Position numbers and translations under genes: made by a program. From the NCBI RefSeq assembly GCF_026262505.1, contig NC_067207.1:20242082-20306081 (forward strand): a stretch of DNA of 64,000 bases. Reading direction: 5' to 3'. This stretch comes from Trichomonas vaginalis G3 (Eukaryota; Parabasalia; Trichomonadida; Trichomonadidae). Positions 28,216 to 37,579 of this stretch are shown in pieces. Under the pieces are notes generated by a model. It made no database searches. It worked only from the letters and a program-made list of their open reading frames with translations, and had not been told where the DNA came from. Position 1 is the first letter of the stretch. The number at the start of each line of letters is the position of its first letter.

Positions 28216-30353
28216 ATGCAAGTCAGAAATATTCAGAACATAGCACCGAGTCTAACTGACAAGAGTATAAAGATATACTATGAACACGTTATGATGAAAC
28301 CTACCAAAATTCAAGAAAGTCAGTATACTTATGAATATCCAAGACACTGGGTAGAGTATGTAGGAGGTGAGAAAGCTATTGAAATCAGACAGGTTCGAAG
28401 TATTCCAGCAGGAAGAACAATATTATTGAAGAACTTTAATGTTTTGAGGTATAATGATGAAACAAAGAAGCAAGTGTTGTAAACAGAAATTCATCAAAAG
28501 TGACACCTCAGAAAAGCTAAAATATTGAATTTTTGGAACTTTTGATAGAGCACGTTTTTAAATATTAATTAAAGTAAATGTATATTTTGTAAAGATTCTT
28601 TTTAATAAAAAATAAAATTTTGAAGAAGAACACAAAATCTTCTGAAAAATAATATCACATAAACTCATATTATTTTCTAATATATAACTATTTTATATAA
28701 AAATCAAATTCAATGATCTTAAAAGCGAAGGATAAACCTCAAAATTTACGAATATAATGAGTGGGAATATAATGCTTATCTATCATAAAACCATATGAAA
28801 TATCAATTTTTGCTTTACGCCTAATTTTTGACGACAATTAGCAAAAAATGTTAAATGTTAACACTCAGTCCATTTGAATATGAAAAATAAAATTGACTTT
28901 GATTAAATGTTTTTATTTATCATGCAATTCTTCTTGCGACCAAAGATTTGAATAAAAGTTCAAAAAATAAGATAGCTTAAAAAATAATATACGGTAGTGT
29001 TTACTAATAGATGAATAGTATATAAATTTCTATTAAATGGATTTGATCCAAAAAAAATAAAACCAAAATAATTGTTATAATTTAAATGAAGAAGTAATTT
29101 AAAACGATTTTATTTATGATCAAATTTTATATATTTTTTTTGGATCAAATCCATTTTAATAGAATTATATACTATTCATCTATTAGTAAACACTACCGTA
29201 TATTATTTTTTAAGCTATCTTATTTTTTGAACTTTTATTCAAATCTTTGGTCGCAAGAAGAATTGCATGATAAATAAAAACATTTAATCAAAGTCAATTT
29301 TATTTTTCATATTCAAATGGACTGAGTGTTAACATTTAACATTTTTTGCTAATTGTCGTCAAAAATTAGGCGTAAAGCAAAAATTGATATTTCATATGGT
29401 TTTATGATAGATAAGCATTATATTCCCACTCATTATATTCGTAAATTTTGAGGTTTATCCTTCGCTTTTAAGATCATTGAATTTGATTTTTATATAAAAT
29501 AGTTATATATTAGAAAATAATATGAGTTTATGTGATATTATTTTTCAGAAGATTTCATTCTATATGCCTATGAAAAGTACTCTCAAAACTAACTTTTTCC
29601 TAATTATAATTAAATCTAGAATATTGTATTATGCTTAGTATTATTTCATTTTTCTCATTCAATTTAGAATTTACAAATGTCAAAAAATTGAGAGCTGTCA
29701 CTTTTGATGAATTTCTGTTTATTACAGCAAGATAGTTTTCCTGTTGCTGTGTATGTGAACCTAGACACAGGAGATGACATGAAAGTTTTTAACACAAAGC
29801 TTCAAACGGTAGTGAGAGAACAACCTACTGCGGAAGGACATCCATTACCTTCAGAAGTTACCATAGCATATAATTTTGAAACAAACTCAATAGATTTTAA
29901 AGTCGTCTCTGCAAAGAAGTCGGGTTTTACATTTAATGAAGCAGATGTATATTCGAATGAAAACTTCAAAGCTATTGCATGGTTAGATAATGACGATTGT
30001 TTTAAGAAAATCTTTAAATTCAGTGACTCAAAGATGTCAATAGATGACCTTCGTGGAATGTTACCATCGACGTTTACAGTTGAAGGTTCAGCAGGATTGC
30101 TTACAAGTTTTTCAATTGGTGGCATTTGGTCTCGTGAAAACATTGTTATAAAATCCAGTATAAGTGAATTTGCTGAAGAATCTATATTATGTCTTTCAAA
30201 CTATATGTATTCGCCGCCGAAGCATTATAGTATAACAAACTTTGTCAGTAAGTTTAATATAAGACTTGTGAACCTTCTTCAATGAAAGATGTTGTGCTAC
30301 CTAAAGATGGAAAGGATGGACTCATTATTGAAATGATTTTAATTGCATATTAA
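28216..30353 (+). pseudogene. capsid-module protein of element B, split by a transposon
   Basis: A near-identical relative of the 16009-16890 gene, starting MQVRNIQNIAPSLTDKSIKI and with the same IEMILIAY ending before the next ATG. A 1252-bp palindromic transposon is inserted at 28475-29726 with GCAAG on both sides. The protein is beta-rich and carries the LPKDGKDGLIIE ending motif. The inferred role is capsid structure. Besides the insertion it has about one break. Confidence 0.5.
28475..29726. mobile_element. foldback (palindromic) transposon, copy 1
   Basis: The element begins TGTTGTAAACAGAAATTCAT and ends with the reverse complement of TGTAATAAACAGAAATTCAT, and it is flanked by GCAAG (28470-28474 and 29727-29731). 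Nearly the whole length is one inverted repeat centred near 29115, with arms of several hundred bases. For example, GCGACCAAAGATTTGAATAA on the left recurs inverted on the right. It has no coding capacity. TGT...ACA ends with 4-5-bp duplications fit Ginger/integrase-type transposition. Confidence 0.85.
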
Positions 30354-30584
30354 ATGAGCTTGTTCTTGAAGGTCATTCATGATGAAATAACTGTTGTAGA
30401 AGATGTTAGCAATTGTTCAGACATTTTGAAGCGTATAGATGAGATAAGAAAGAAGTTAGATAGACCGCAAAGCGGTGAGGGCGAAGCCCGTGAGAACGCT
30501 TATGTTTCATTGACTTTCTCCAGTAACGAGAACTTTTATGAGATAATATTGAAGAGAGATGATTTAATATGGTGTAAATGGTAG
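30354..30584 (+). CDS. small hypothetical protein of the capsid module (element B copy)
   Basis: Counterpart of the 16891-17115 gene, again starting on the preceding stop and differing slightly at the C-terminus. The paired hairpin at 30464-30489 changes the protein (PQSGEGEAR here, PQRGEDEVH there) while keeping both stems intact. It overlaps the next ATG by a few bases. Confidence 0.5.
   Translation: MSLFLKVIHDEITVVEDVSNCSDILKRIDEIRKKLDRPQSGEGEARENAYVSLTFSSNENFYEIILKRDDLIWCKW
30464..30489 (+). repeat. paired GC-rich mini-hairpin, copy 3 with compensatory changes
   Basis: ACCGC-AAA-GCGGT, two bases, then GGGC-GAA-GCCC. Compared with copy 2, the outer pair G-C has become A-T in the first stem. 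One A-T pair has become G-C in the second. One loop base differs. Confidence 0.8.
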
Positions 30585-31114
30585 CTTGGGCAGCTTTAGG
30601 CGCAATGGGAACAAAAGCATTAGCATTTGGAGCAAAAGCACTTGGAGCTTATGACGCAGTAAATAAAATGAGTGGAGGAAGGGTTTCGAAGACATTAGAT
30701 GCAAATAAAGGAAAGATTGGAGGCTGGGTTGCAAAGAAGTTAAGATTAAATAAAATAGGGCTCATAAATAAAGCATCCAATTTGGTTGCGACTGAGTCAG
30801 AAAATGCTTTAGGAAAGGACGATGAGTTTGCAAAACACGCAAAAGACTTTAATGACCAGATGAAAGGTGAAACAATGCATTTAAATAGAGTCGATGGAAC
30901 TAAAGAAAATGTTTCTTCTCCACAACTTCCACCAGTAGTTCTTCCGTACGGGCCTTATGGAATGTATGGAAACCCTTACGAAAGACCATTTGACCCATTG
31001 ACTGGTGGAAGTAACTGGTATCATTACGGCCGAAGAAGAAAGACAGTCAAGTTGGAAACAGATGTTAAGAAAGCAACTAAAAAGAAACCAAGGAAGAGAG
31101 TTATAAAGCAATGA
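30578..31114 (+). CDS. basic virion-type protein (element B copy)
   Basis: A 178-residue protein that matches the 17116-17643 product apart from a three-residue insertion (QLP region) and a couple of substitutions. It has the same Ala/Gly-rich start, GPYGMYGNPYERPFDPL stretch and basic tail. Synonymous differences outnumber amino-acid ones, so the protein was under selection before the copies separated. It is followed by the GTTAGATCTAAC repeat. Confidence 0.55.
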   Translation: MVAWAALGAMGTKALAFGAKALGAYDAVNKMSGGRVSKTLDANKGKIGGWVAKKLRLNKIGLINKASNLVATESENALGKDDEFAKHAKDFNDQMKGETMHLNRVDGTKENVSSPQLPPVVLPYGPYGMYGNPYERPFDPLTGGSNWYHYGRRRKTVKLETDVKKATKKKPRKRVIKQ

Positions 31115-31124
31115 ATTCAACAGG

Positions 31125-31170
31125 GTAGAAATGAGGTTAGAAATGAGGTTAGATCTAACCTTCTACCCTA
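31125..31170 (+). repeat. GTTAGATCTAAC gene-end repeat, copy 4
   Basis: The palindrome at 31148-31159 is preceded by GAGGTTAGAAATGAGGTTAG half-sites. It lies about 35 bases beyond the stop of the basic virion-type gene, as in element A. GATATCATT follows at about 31212, also as in element A. Confidence 0.7.
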
Positions 31171-31255
31171 AATTTATTTTTGCACTATGTTTTCATACGT
31201 GTGAGGGTAGTGATATCATTTATTATTTTTATATTTTATTTTTATTTTGGATGTA

Positions 31256-31576
31256 ATGACGAAAACTATTGAGATAACAAACTACAACGGTCATGAGTTC
31301 AAGAACTTGTTCTTCGTTCCTCGTGAAAATACATTTCTATCAGATACGAGGAGAAAAGGTAAAGTTAGTTTGAGCGTTTATGACTACAAGCATAATGGAA
31401 AGTTTATACAAGCATATGATACAAACGGTAAGCGTGTTTCATTAGCTTTGTCAAAACTTACAGGTATAAACTATGACAGTGATTTTGACCTATATGAAGA
31501 AGAAAGTGAGTCAGAAGATTATGAGCTGTTATATGAAGCACAGCAATGGGAGGAGTTGCAATACTTTTGTAAGTGA
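31256..31576 (+). CDS. hypothetical acidic protein, last gene of element B
   Basis: About 106 residues from the ATG at 31256 (MTKTIEITNYNGHEFKNLFF). The start is beta-rich, with basic loops, and the tail is very acidic (LYEEESESEDYELLYEAQQW). No family recognised. The same position in element A holds an unrelated minus-strand gene, so the terminal slot is variable. A T-rich leader precedes it. Confidence 0.45.
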   Translation: MTKTIEITNYNGHEFKNLFFVPRENTFLSDTRRKGKVSLSVYDYKHNGKFIQAYDTNGKRVSLALSKLTGINYDSDFDLYEEESESEDYELLYEAQQWEELQYFCK

Positions 31577-31699
31577 GAACGTTTATTTTTTTACATTAGT
31601 GAGGTGAAGTGGTTGGCGGCTTTGTAAATATTTAAGGTTAAGTTAGTGTTGTCGTTTGTGTTGCAAAATATACGGTAACGGTTTTGTTCTTATATACGA

Positions 31700-31756
31700 A
31701 AAAAAGAGATCTGACATTGTGTCAGATCTCAGTAAAAGTGACATTTACATGTCAAA
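31700..31756. repeat. two short hairpins before the terminal array
   Basis: GAGATCTGACA and TGTCAGATCTC around a three-base loop (about 31706-31730) are followed by TGACAT/ATGTCA (about 31738-31753). They extend the hairpin-rich terminal zone on its gene side. Confidence 0.6.
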
Positions 31757-31784
31757 AAAATAGAATGAGTTTAAGTAATTAAAA

Positions 31785-33001
31785 TTGAGGGTGAGAGTAG
31801 TATTGTATGAAATAATATCTCTCACCCTCCAATTCATCCTATGGCGCCGAAAAAATTTTGGTGAAATGCGACCACATTTCACCAAAATTTCTCGGCGCCA
31901 TATAGAGAACTAGAGCCTGTGAGGTACTGATACTATCCATGTACCTCGCAAGCTCTAGTTCCAAGCCAAAATGGCTAAAAATTGCCCGCAATTGTTCACA
32001 TTGCGGGCAATTTTTAGCCATTTTGGCTGGGAATTGGAGGGTGAGAGTAGTATTGTATGAAATAATATTCTCTCACCCTCCAATTCATCCTATGGCGCCG
32101 AAAAAATTTTGGTGAAATGCGACCACATTTCACCAAAATTTCTCGGCGCCATATAGAGAACTAGAGCCTGTGAGGTACTGATACTATCCATGTACCTCGC
32201 AGGCTCTAGTTCCAAGCCAAAATGGCTAAAAATTGCCCGCAATTGTTCACATTGCGGGCAATTTTTAGCCATTTTGGCTGGGAATTGGAGGGTGAGAGTA
32301 GTATTGTATGAAATAATATCTCTCACCCTCCAATTCATCCTATGGCGCCGAAAAAATTTTGGTGAAATGCGACCACATTTCACCAAAATTTCTCGGCGCC
32401 ATATAGAGAACTAGAGCCTGTGAGGTACTGATACTATCCATGTACCTCGCAGGCTCTAGTTCCAAGCCAAAATGGCTAAAAATTGCCCGCAATTGTTCAC
32501 ATTGCGGGCAATTTTTAGCCATTTTGGCTGGGAATTGGAGGGTGAGAGTAGTATTGTATGAAATAATATCTCTCACCCTCCAATTCATCCTATGGCGCCG
32601 AAAAATTTTGGTGAAATGCGACCACATTTCACCAAAATTTCTCGGCGCCATATAGAGAACTAGAGCCTGTGAGGTACTGATACTATCCATGTACCTCGCA
32701 GGCTCTAGTTCCAAGCCAAAATGGCTAAAAATTGCCCGCAATTGTTCACATTGCGGGCAATTTTTAGCCATTTTGGCAGCCAAATTGGAGGGTGAGAGTA
32801 GTATTGTATGAAATAATATCTCTCACCCTCCAATTCATCCTATGGCGCCGAAAAAATTTTGGTGAAATGCGACCACATTTCACCAAAATTTCTCGGCGCC
32901 ATATAGAGAACTAGAGCCTGTGAGGTACTGATACTATCCATGTACCTCGCAGGCTCTAGTTCCAAGCCAAAATGGCTAAAAATTGCCCGCAATTGTTCAC
33001 A
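31785..33001. repeat. tandem array of five four-hairpin units (about 250 bp each)
   Basis: Units start near 31785, 32034, 32285, 32535 and 32785. Each has four successive long hairpins. H1 is TTGGAGGGTGAGAG/CTCTCACCCTCCAA. H2 is GGCGCC-ended with GGTGAAATG/CATTTCACC. H3 is GAGCCTGTGAGGTAC/GTACCTCGCAGGCTC. H4 is AGCCAAAATGGCTAAAAATT with its complement, around GCCCGCAAT/ATTGCGGGC. The last unit stops inside H4. Frames that cross this array are artefacts. Element A has a single unit at 18645-18852. Confidence 0.9.
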
Positions 33002-33163
33002 TTCCCATCTTTTGTTGGTAAGACGAAGAATATGAAATAAATTATGAAGAAGATAATGATGAATAAAATATCACTTTTTATATTTTTGACACGTAAAGTT
33101 GTCACTTTTCTGTCAAACTGTTTTTATCGTTTTCGTATATAACATTGTAAAGTATCAAATTCA

Positions 33164-33220
33164 CATATCAAGGGTAAGGTGGAACGCAGTGCCTCCGTAC
33201 CCTTGATATGTATACTAACT
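33164..33220. other. subterminal hairpin with CGCAGTGCC core (element B)
   Basis: CATATCAAGGGTA (33164-33176) pairs perfectly with TACCCTTGATATG (33198-33210). The loop holds ACGCAGTGCCTCCG, and ATACTAACT follows. It shares the core and the following word with 18419-18480 but lies on the other side of the hairpin array. Confidence 0.6.
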
Positions 33221-33221
33221 T

Positions 33222-34904
33222 GAGTTAGCATCGGGTGGTTGCGTGATAGAATGCTTCTGTCTATGTGTGGCGTGAGTTAGCATCGGGTGGTTGCGTGATA
33301 GAATGCTTCTGTCTATGTGTGGCGTGAGTTAGCATCGGGTGGTTGCGTGATAGAATGCTTCTGTCTATGTGTGGCGTGAGTTAGCATCGGGTAGTTGCGT
33401 GATAGAATGCTTCTGTCTATGTGTGGCGTGAGTTAGCATCGGGTAGTTGCGTGATAGAATGCTTCTGTCTATGTGTGGCGTGAGTTAGCATCGGGTGGTT
33501 GCGTGATAGAATGCTTCTGTCTATGTGTGGCGTGAGTTAGCATCGGGTGGTTGCGTGATAGAATGCTTCTGTCTATGTGTGGCGTGAGTTAGCATCGGGT
33601 AGTTGCGTGATAGAATGCTTCTGTCTATGTGTGGCGTGAGTTAGCATCGGGTAGTTGCGTGATAGAATGCTTCTGTCTATGTGTGGCGTGAGTTAGCATC
33701 GGGTGGTTGCGTGATAGAATGCTTCTGTCTATGTGTGGCGTGAGTTAGCATCGGGTGGTTGCGTGATAGAATGCTTCTGTCTATGTGTGGCGTGAGTTAG
33801 CATCGGGTAGTTGCGTGATAGAATGCTTCTGTCTATGTGTGGCGTGAGTTAGCATCGGGTAGTTGCGTGATAGAATGCTTCTGTCTATGTGTGGCGTGAG
33901 TTAGCATCGGGTGGTTGCGTGATAGAATGCTTCTGTCTATGTGTGGCGTGAGTTAGCATCGGGTAGTTGCGTGATAGAATGCTTCTGTCTATGTGTGGCG
34001 TGAGTTAGCATCGGGTAGTTGCGTGATAGAATGCTTCTGTCTATGTGTGGCGTGAGTTAGCATCGGGTGGTTGCGTGATAGAATGCTTCTGTCTATGTGT
34101 GGCGTGAGTTAGCATCGGGTGGTTGCGTGATAGAATGCTTCTGTCTATGTGTGGCGTGAGTTAGCATCGGGTAGTTGCGTGATAGAATGCTTCTGTCTAT
34201 GTGTGGCGTGAGTTAGCATCGGGTGGTTGCGTGATAGAATGCTTCTGTCTATGTGTGGCGTGAGTTAGCATCGGGTGGTTGCGTGATAGAATGCTTCTGT
34301 CTATGTGTGGCGTGAGTTAGCATCGGGTAGTTGCGTGATAGAATGCTTCTGTCTATGTGTGGCGTGAGTTAGCATCGGGTGGTTGCGTGATAGAATGCTT
34401 CTGTCTATGTGTGGCGTGAGTTAGCATCGGGTGGTTGCGTGATAGAATGCTTCTGTCTATGTGTGGCGTGAGTTAGCATCGGGTAGTTGCGTGATAGAAT
34501 GCTTCTGTCTATGTGTGGCGTGAGTTAGCATCGGGTAGTTGCGTGATAGAATGCTTCTGTCTATGTGTGGCGTGAGTTAGCATCGGGTGGTTGCGTGATA
34601 GAATGCTTCTGTCTATGTGTGGCGTGAGTTAGCATCGGGTGGTTGCGTGATAGAATGCTTCTGTCTATGTGTGGCGTGAGTTAGCATCGGGTGGTTGCGT
34701 GATAGAATGCTTCTGTCTATGTGTGGCGTGAGTTAGCATCGGGTAGTTGCGTGATAGAATGCTTCTGTCTATGTGTGGCGTGAGTTAGCATCGGGTGGTT
34801 GCGTGATAGAATGCTTCTGTCTATGTGTGGCGTGAGTTAGCATCGGGTAGTTGCGTGATAGAATGCTTCTGTCTATGTGTGGCGTGAGTTAGCATCGGGT
34901 GGTT
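33222..34904 (+). repeat. 52-bp satellite, about 33 copies
   Basis: The unit is GAGTTAGCATCGGGTRGTTG followed by CGTGATAGAATGCTTCTGTC and TATGTGTGGCGT. Copies are identical except for one G/A site after CGGGT. The order of G and A copies is not random: GGAA blocks repeat early and GGA blocks later, which suggests higher-order duplication. The last copy is cut after GGTGGTT. No frame is carried. Confidence 0.95.
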
Positions 34905-36206
34905 TCATCACAAATTTTAACCCATCCAAATCTTATTAATTATTAAAATTCTTTTACAATTTCTGATGTATTTTTTGAAAACATTTCATATGCAATATTT
35001 CTCCTTTTCTTTCCTCAAATCTTCAAATATTAATAACTTTGGATATGAAATTATTTGGATCTTTTATGAATTTTAAATGTCTTTCTTAATATCAAATCGA
35101 TTAAATTATTAATATTTTCTAAATTATGCCTTAAAAATCCAAATATAAAAAATCGTAAATAAAAAATATATTTTTGATTTTTATTTTGTAAATAATCCGT
35201 TTACTAATGGACTGTATCATGAAAGTAACAAAAAATCATTATTTAACAAGATTCAAAACTGGTGCAACGAAATGCACATTGATTTTGTAGTGTAACAAAG
35301 AGAGATTTATTGTAAAAAGTACAAAATAGTATATTTATATCGTGATTAGCGTAGAAATGTATGAGTTTGGGACGGATTTCTGGTGCATTCATAACTAAAG
35401 TGATACATTGTCTGGAGCAAGTTCAGATCTTTAACTTATGGCTTGTTTGGTGCTAACTCACCCAATTTAAGTGCACTAGAGGGATTTTGTCTGTAATGAG
35501 CATGCACCTTGAGTTGTTGCTTGGTCCGTGTACGAAAGATAGTAATTTAATACTATACTCGATATAAATGTGAATTTCTAATTTTGAATTTGCGTTTTTT
35601 CCTGAAAATAGTTACAATATATGAAAGAGTTGGCAAAACTAGAGGACACGTCTTTAAGGGTTTGGCTCGTGCTTCATGTTAATATGCCGAAACTAAAATA
35701 AACGTATATTGGGGGTCGAAAATTGAGAGCTCATATCTTTAAGTGTTTATTATTAATTACTGAACTAAACAGGTTTCAAATAGAAAGAGTATAAAAGATA
35801 AGTGTTTTTCTACATGTGTTTCGATAAGAATTATAATAATTGATGGTTTTTACAGCCAAATTTATTTTATTATTTAAATTTCAATGAAAAAAGATAAGAA
35901 TTTTTTAATAAAAATTTTTTATTAAGAATTTTTTTTGTAAAATTGACACTGGGATGACGATAGGGCTGGGATCTTATCCACCCCGTTCATTTGGGAAAAT
36001 TGCAGATCTATACTCCAAATTTTTTTCAAAATCAAAAAAATGAGATAAAAAAATACGTTTGGAAAATTCATTTTTAGCATTTTAGGAATTTTCTCACTTT
36101 CCTTCCAAATTGACATCCTTACATATATAAATAATAACCAAAATGAAGTTATTATAAGTGGTAATTTAATTTGAATATAAAATAATCGTCATGGCCCGAC
36201 CATTAT
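34905..36206. other. intergenic region without a recognised gene
   Basis: It is AT-rich at both ends. The middle (about 35210-35720) has less biased sequence but no long frame, tRNA-like fold or known repeat that I can name. A short minus-strand frame at 35922-36116 lacks support. Confidence 0.5.
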
Positions 36207-36214
36207 TCATTAGT
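36207..36214 (+). promoter_or_regulatory. trichomonad initiator (Inr) of the eL27 gene
   Basis: TCATTAGT lies 11 bases before the ATG at 36220. It fits the trichomonad Inr (TCA with the A as +1, then a pyrimidine and T/A) and its usual very short 5' leader. Confidence 0.7.
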
Positions 36215-36219
36215 CAATA

Positions 36220-36639
36220 ATGTCTCTCCTCCAAGCAGGCCGCTTCGTTGTTATGCTCCAGGGTCGCCATGCCGGTAAGAAGGCTGTCGTTCTTGCTGCT
36301 TACCCAGAAGGCACAGAAGACCGCAAGTTCCCATACGCCATCGTTATGGGCATTGAGAAGTATCCAAAGAAGGTCACAAAGGATATGCCAACAGAAGTCC
36401 TTGTTAAGAAGACACAGGTCAAGCTCTTCGTCAAGGCTGTTAACTTCAACCACGTTATGCTTACACGCCACAACGTTAAGGATGAAGACTTCTTCAAGAA
36501 GATCTCCGTAGAGAAGGTTGTTGCCGCTCTTAAGGATGCCCCAGCCAAGAAGGCTCTCCTTACAGAATACGCTGCCGTTCTCCGCCAGAAGTATCTTAAC
36601 AACAAGATGGCTTGGTTCTTCAAACCACTCCAATTCTAA
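36220..36639 (+). CDS. RPL27: 60S ribosomal protein eL27
   Basis: A 139-residue protein of the large ribosomal subunit. The N-terminal KOW-type region (residues about 5-35) reads GRFVVMLQGRHAGKKAVVLA. The centre has KFPYAIVMGIEKYPKKVTKD and the end is the family's characteristic KMAWFFKPLQF. Length and order match eukaryotic eL27. Codon use is strongly biased to C-ending codons, unlike the AT-rich neighbours, as expected for a highly expressed gene. The start is fixed by the Inr 11 bases upstream. No intron. Confidence 0.95.
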   Translation: MSLLQAGRFVVMLQGRHAGKKAVVLAAYPEGTEDRKFPYAIVMGIEKYPKKVTKDMPTEVLVKKTQVKLFVKAVNFNHVMLTRHNVKDEDFFKKISVEKVVAALKDAPAKKALLTEYAAVLRQKYLNNKMAWFFKPLQF

Positions 36640-36678
36640 GCTTGGTAATTGTTAAGATCTAGATTGTTGTTTAAATGT

Positions 36679-36728
36679 GAGCGTCCCAAATTCGTTTTGG
36701 GCACCGGGTAGGGCAACCACTCACGCTC
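36679..36728. ncRNA. possible structured RNA downstream of eL27
   Basis: GAGCGT (36679-36684) pairs with ACGCTC (36723-36728). Inside is CCCAAA (36685-36690) with TTTGGG (36696-36701) around a TTCGT loop, then a GC-rich arm. The GC content stands out sharply from the AT-rich flanks. It could be a small RNA on either strand or part of the eL27 3' region. No known RNA family was matched. Confidence 0.3.
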
Positions 36729-37579
36729 TATTGCAATTCTTCTTTTTTTCTCTTTTTTACAACTAATTTTTTCTGAGATTGTGCGAAAGTGAATTATGAT
36801 TTCAATTTTTAATTCTGCTTTTCTTAATGAAATCACTGATGATTTGTTTTAAGAGTCTTTGGCTTGCAAAGATTTCATATTCTTTCGTTGTTTTTCAAGA
36901 GTTTGATTCCGAAAAAAAAATAATTTCGAATAAAAGAACGAATTTACTAACAGGTAATAGCATAATATAAAAATATACTTGGAATAAACTAAATAGATTG
37001 ATTGTCTGTTGGTTCTGTGTACTGTTGGACGTCTAATTCTGCTGGCTTTGTAACATCAACTTTGTTTTTACGCTTTCTGCATTCGTAGATGATACAAATT
37101 GTAAGGAGAATGATTTGTTGGCAGCAGGAACAAAAGATTGGTAACCAAGTTGTCCAATTCTCTTTTTGGCCAAAAGCCATGAATGCGGTACTAATTAACC
37201 CTCCAGGAGCTTGAAGGATAAGCATAATTATTGATAATGATCCTGAATCTTTCAGTTTGCAAGTAGTAATGATTTGAGGCATCCAAATCAATACATTAAT
37301 TGCAGCATTAACAATTCCGAGGGTTTTTCCAAATTTGTTGTTTCCACTTCCTGAAAAACCACTTGTTAAGCCAATGATAACAAAGATTAAGAAAGCTATG
37401 ATAAATGATGCGAATAAAGATGTATTTAACACTAATATTTGGATCCTTTCGCGTTTGATCTTTATTCTATCTCTTTTTTCTCTAACTTCTTTATCAAAGT
37501 AAATCATTGTTAAACATACTACAGGAATATAGAAAAACCAAAGTAAAAATCCGTTCAAGAATGTAAATAATGTTGGTAA

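Larger units (their letters stand above)
22565..33220. mobile_element. Maverick/Polinton virus-like element B (partial, broken, possibly two pieces)
   Basis: It contains an integrase (22565-23523), fibre tip and shaft (23520-25167), capsid-type relics (25320-26120, 28216-30353), an adenine methylase relic (26970-27746), small virion-type genes (30354-31114) and a terminal hairpin array (31785-33001). No polymerase or packaging ATPase is present, so it is not whole. A GC-rich inverted-repeat segment at 27780-28190 may be a junction between two partial copies. The right module matches element A closely, so this part is young. There are roughly ten breaks, plus one palindromic transposon inserted at 28475-29726. 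Confidence 0.75.

Noticed and set aside
31839-32783. Several overlapping frames of 60-147 codons on both strands with identical repeated protein sequence
   Set aside because: They are products of the hairpin array. The same peptide recurs on both strands because the units are palindromic.
31785-33001. CRISPR-like or tRNA cluster
   Set aside because: Whole units repeat with no variable spacers, and the hairpins have no tRNA features.
22500-33200. Matching long terminal inverted repeats for element B
   Set aside because: I compared the left margin near 22.5 kb with the right margin near 33.1 kb and saw no convincing inverted match, so the ends are left approximate.
18419-33220. AAV-like flip-flop inversion of the subterminal hairpin loops
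   Set aside because: One word is inverted between the loops, but CGCAGTGCC keeps its orientation and the arms differ, so a simple flip does not explain it.
33222-34904. CRISPR-like array
   Set aside because: The 52-bp units follow one another directly without unique spacers. It is a satellite in a eukaryotic genome.
36214-36633. 139-codon frame antisense to eL27
   Set aside because: It is a shadow of a codon-biased gene. The eL27 reading is unambiguous.
36679-36728. tRNA gene
   Set aside because: The segment is only about 50 bases. It lacks a T-loop GTTCRA word and a standard acceptor length.
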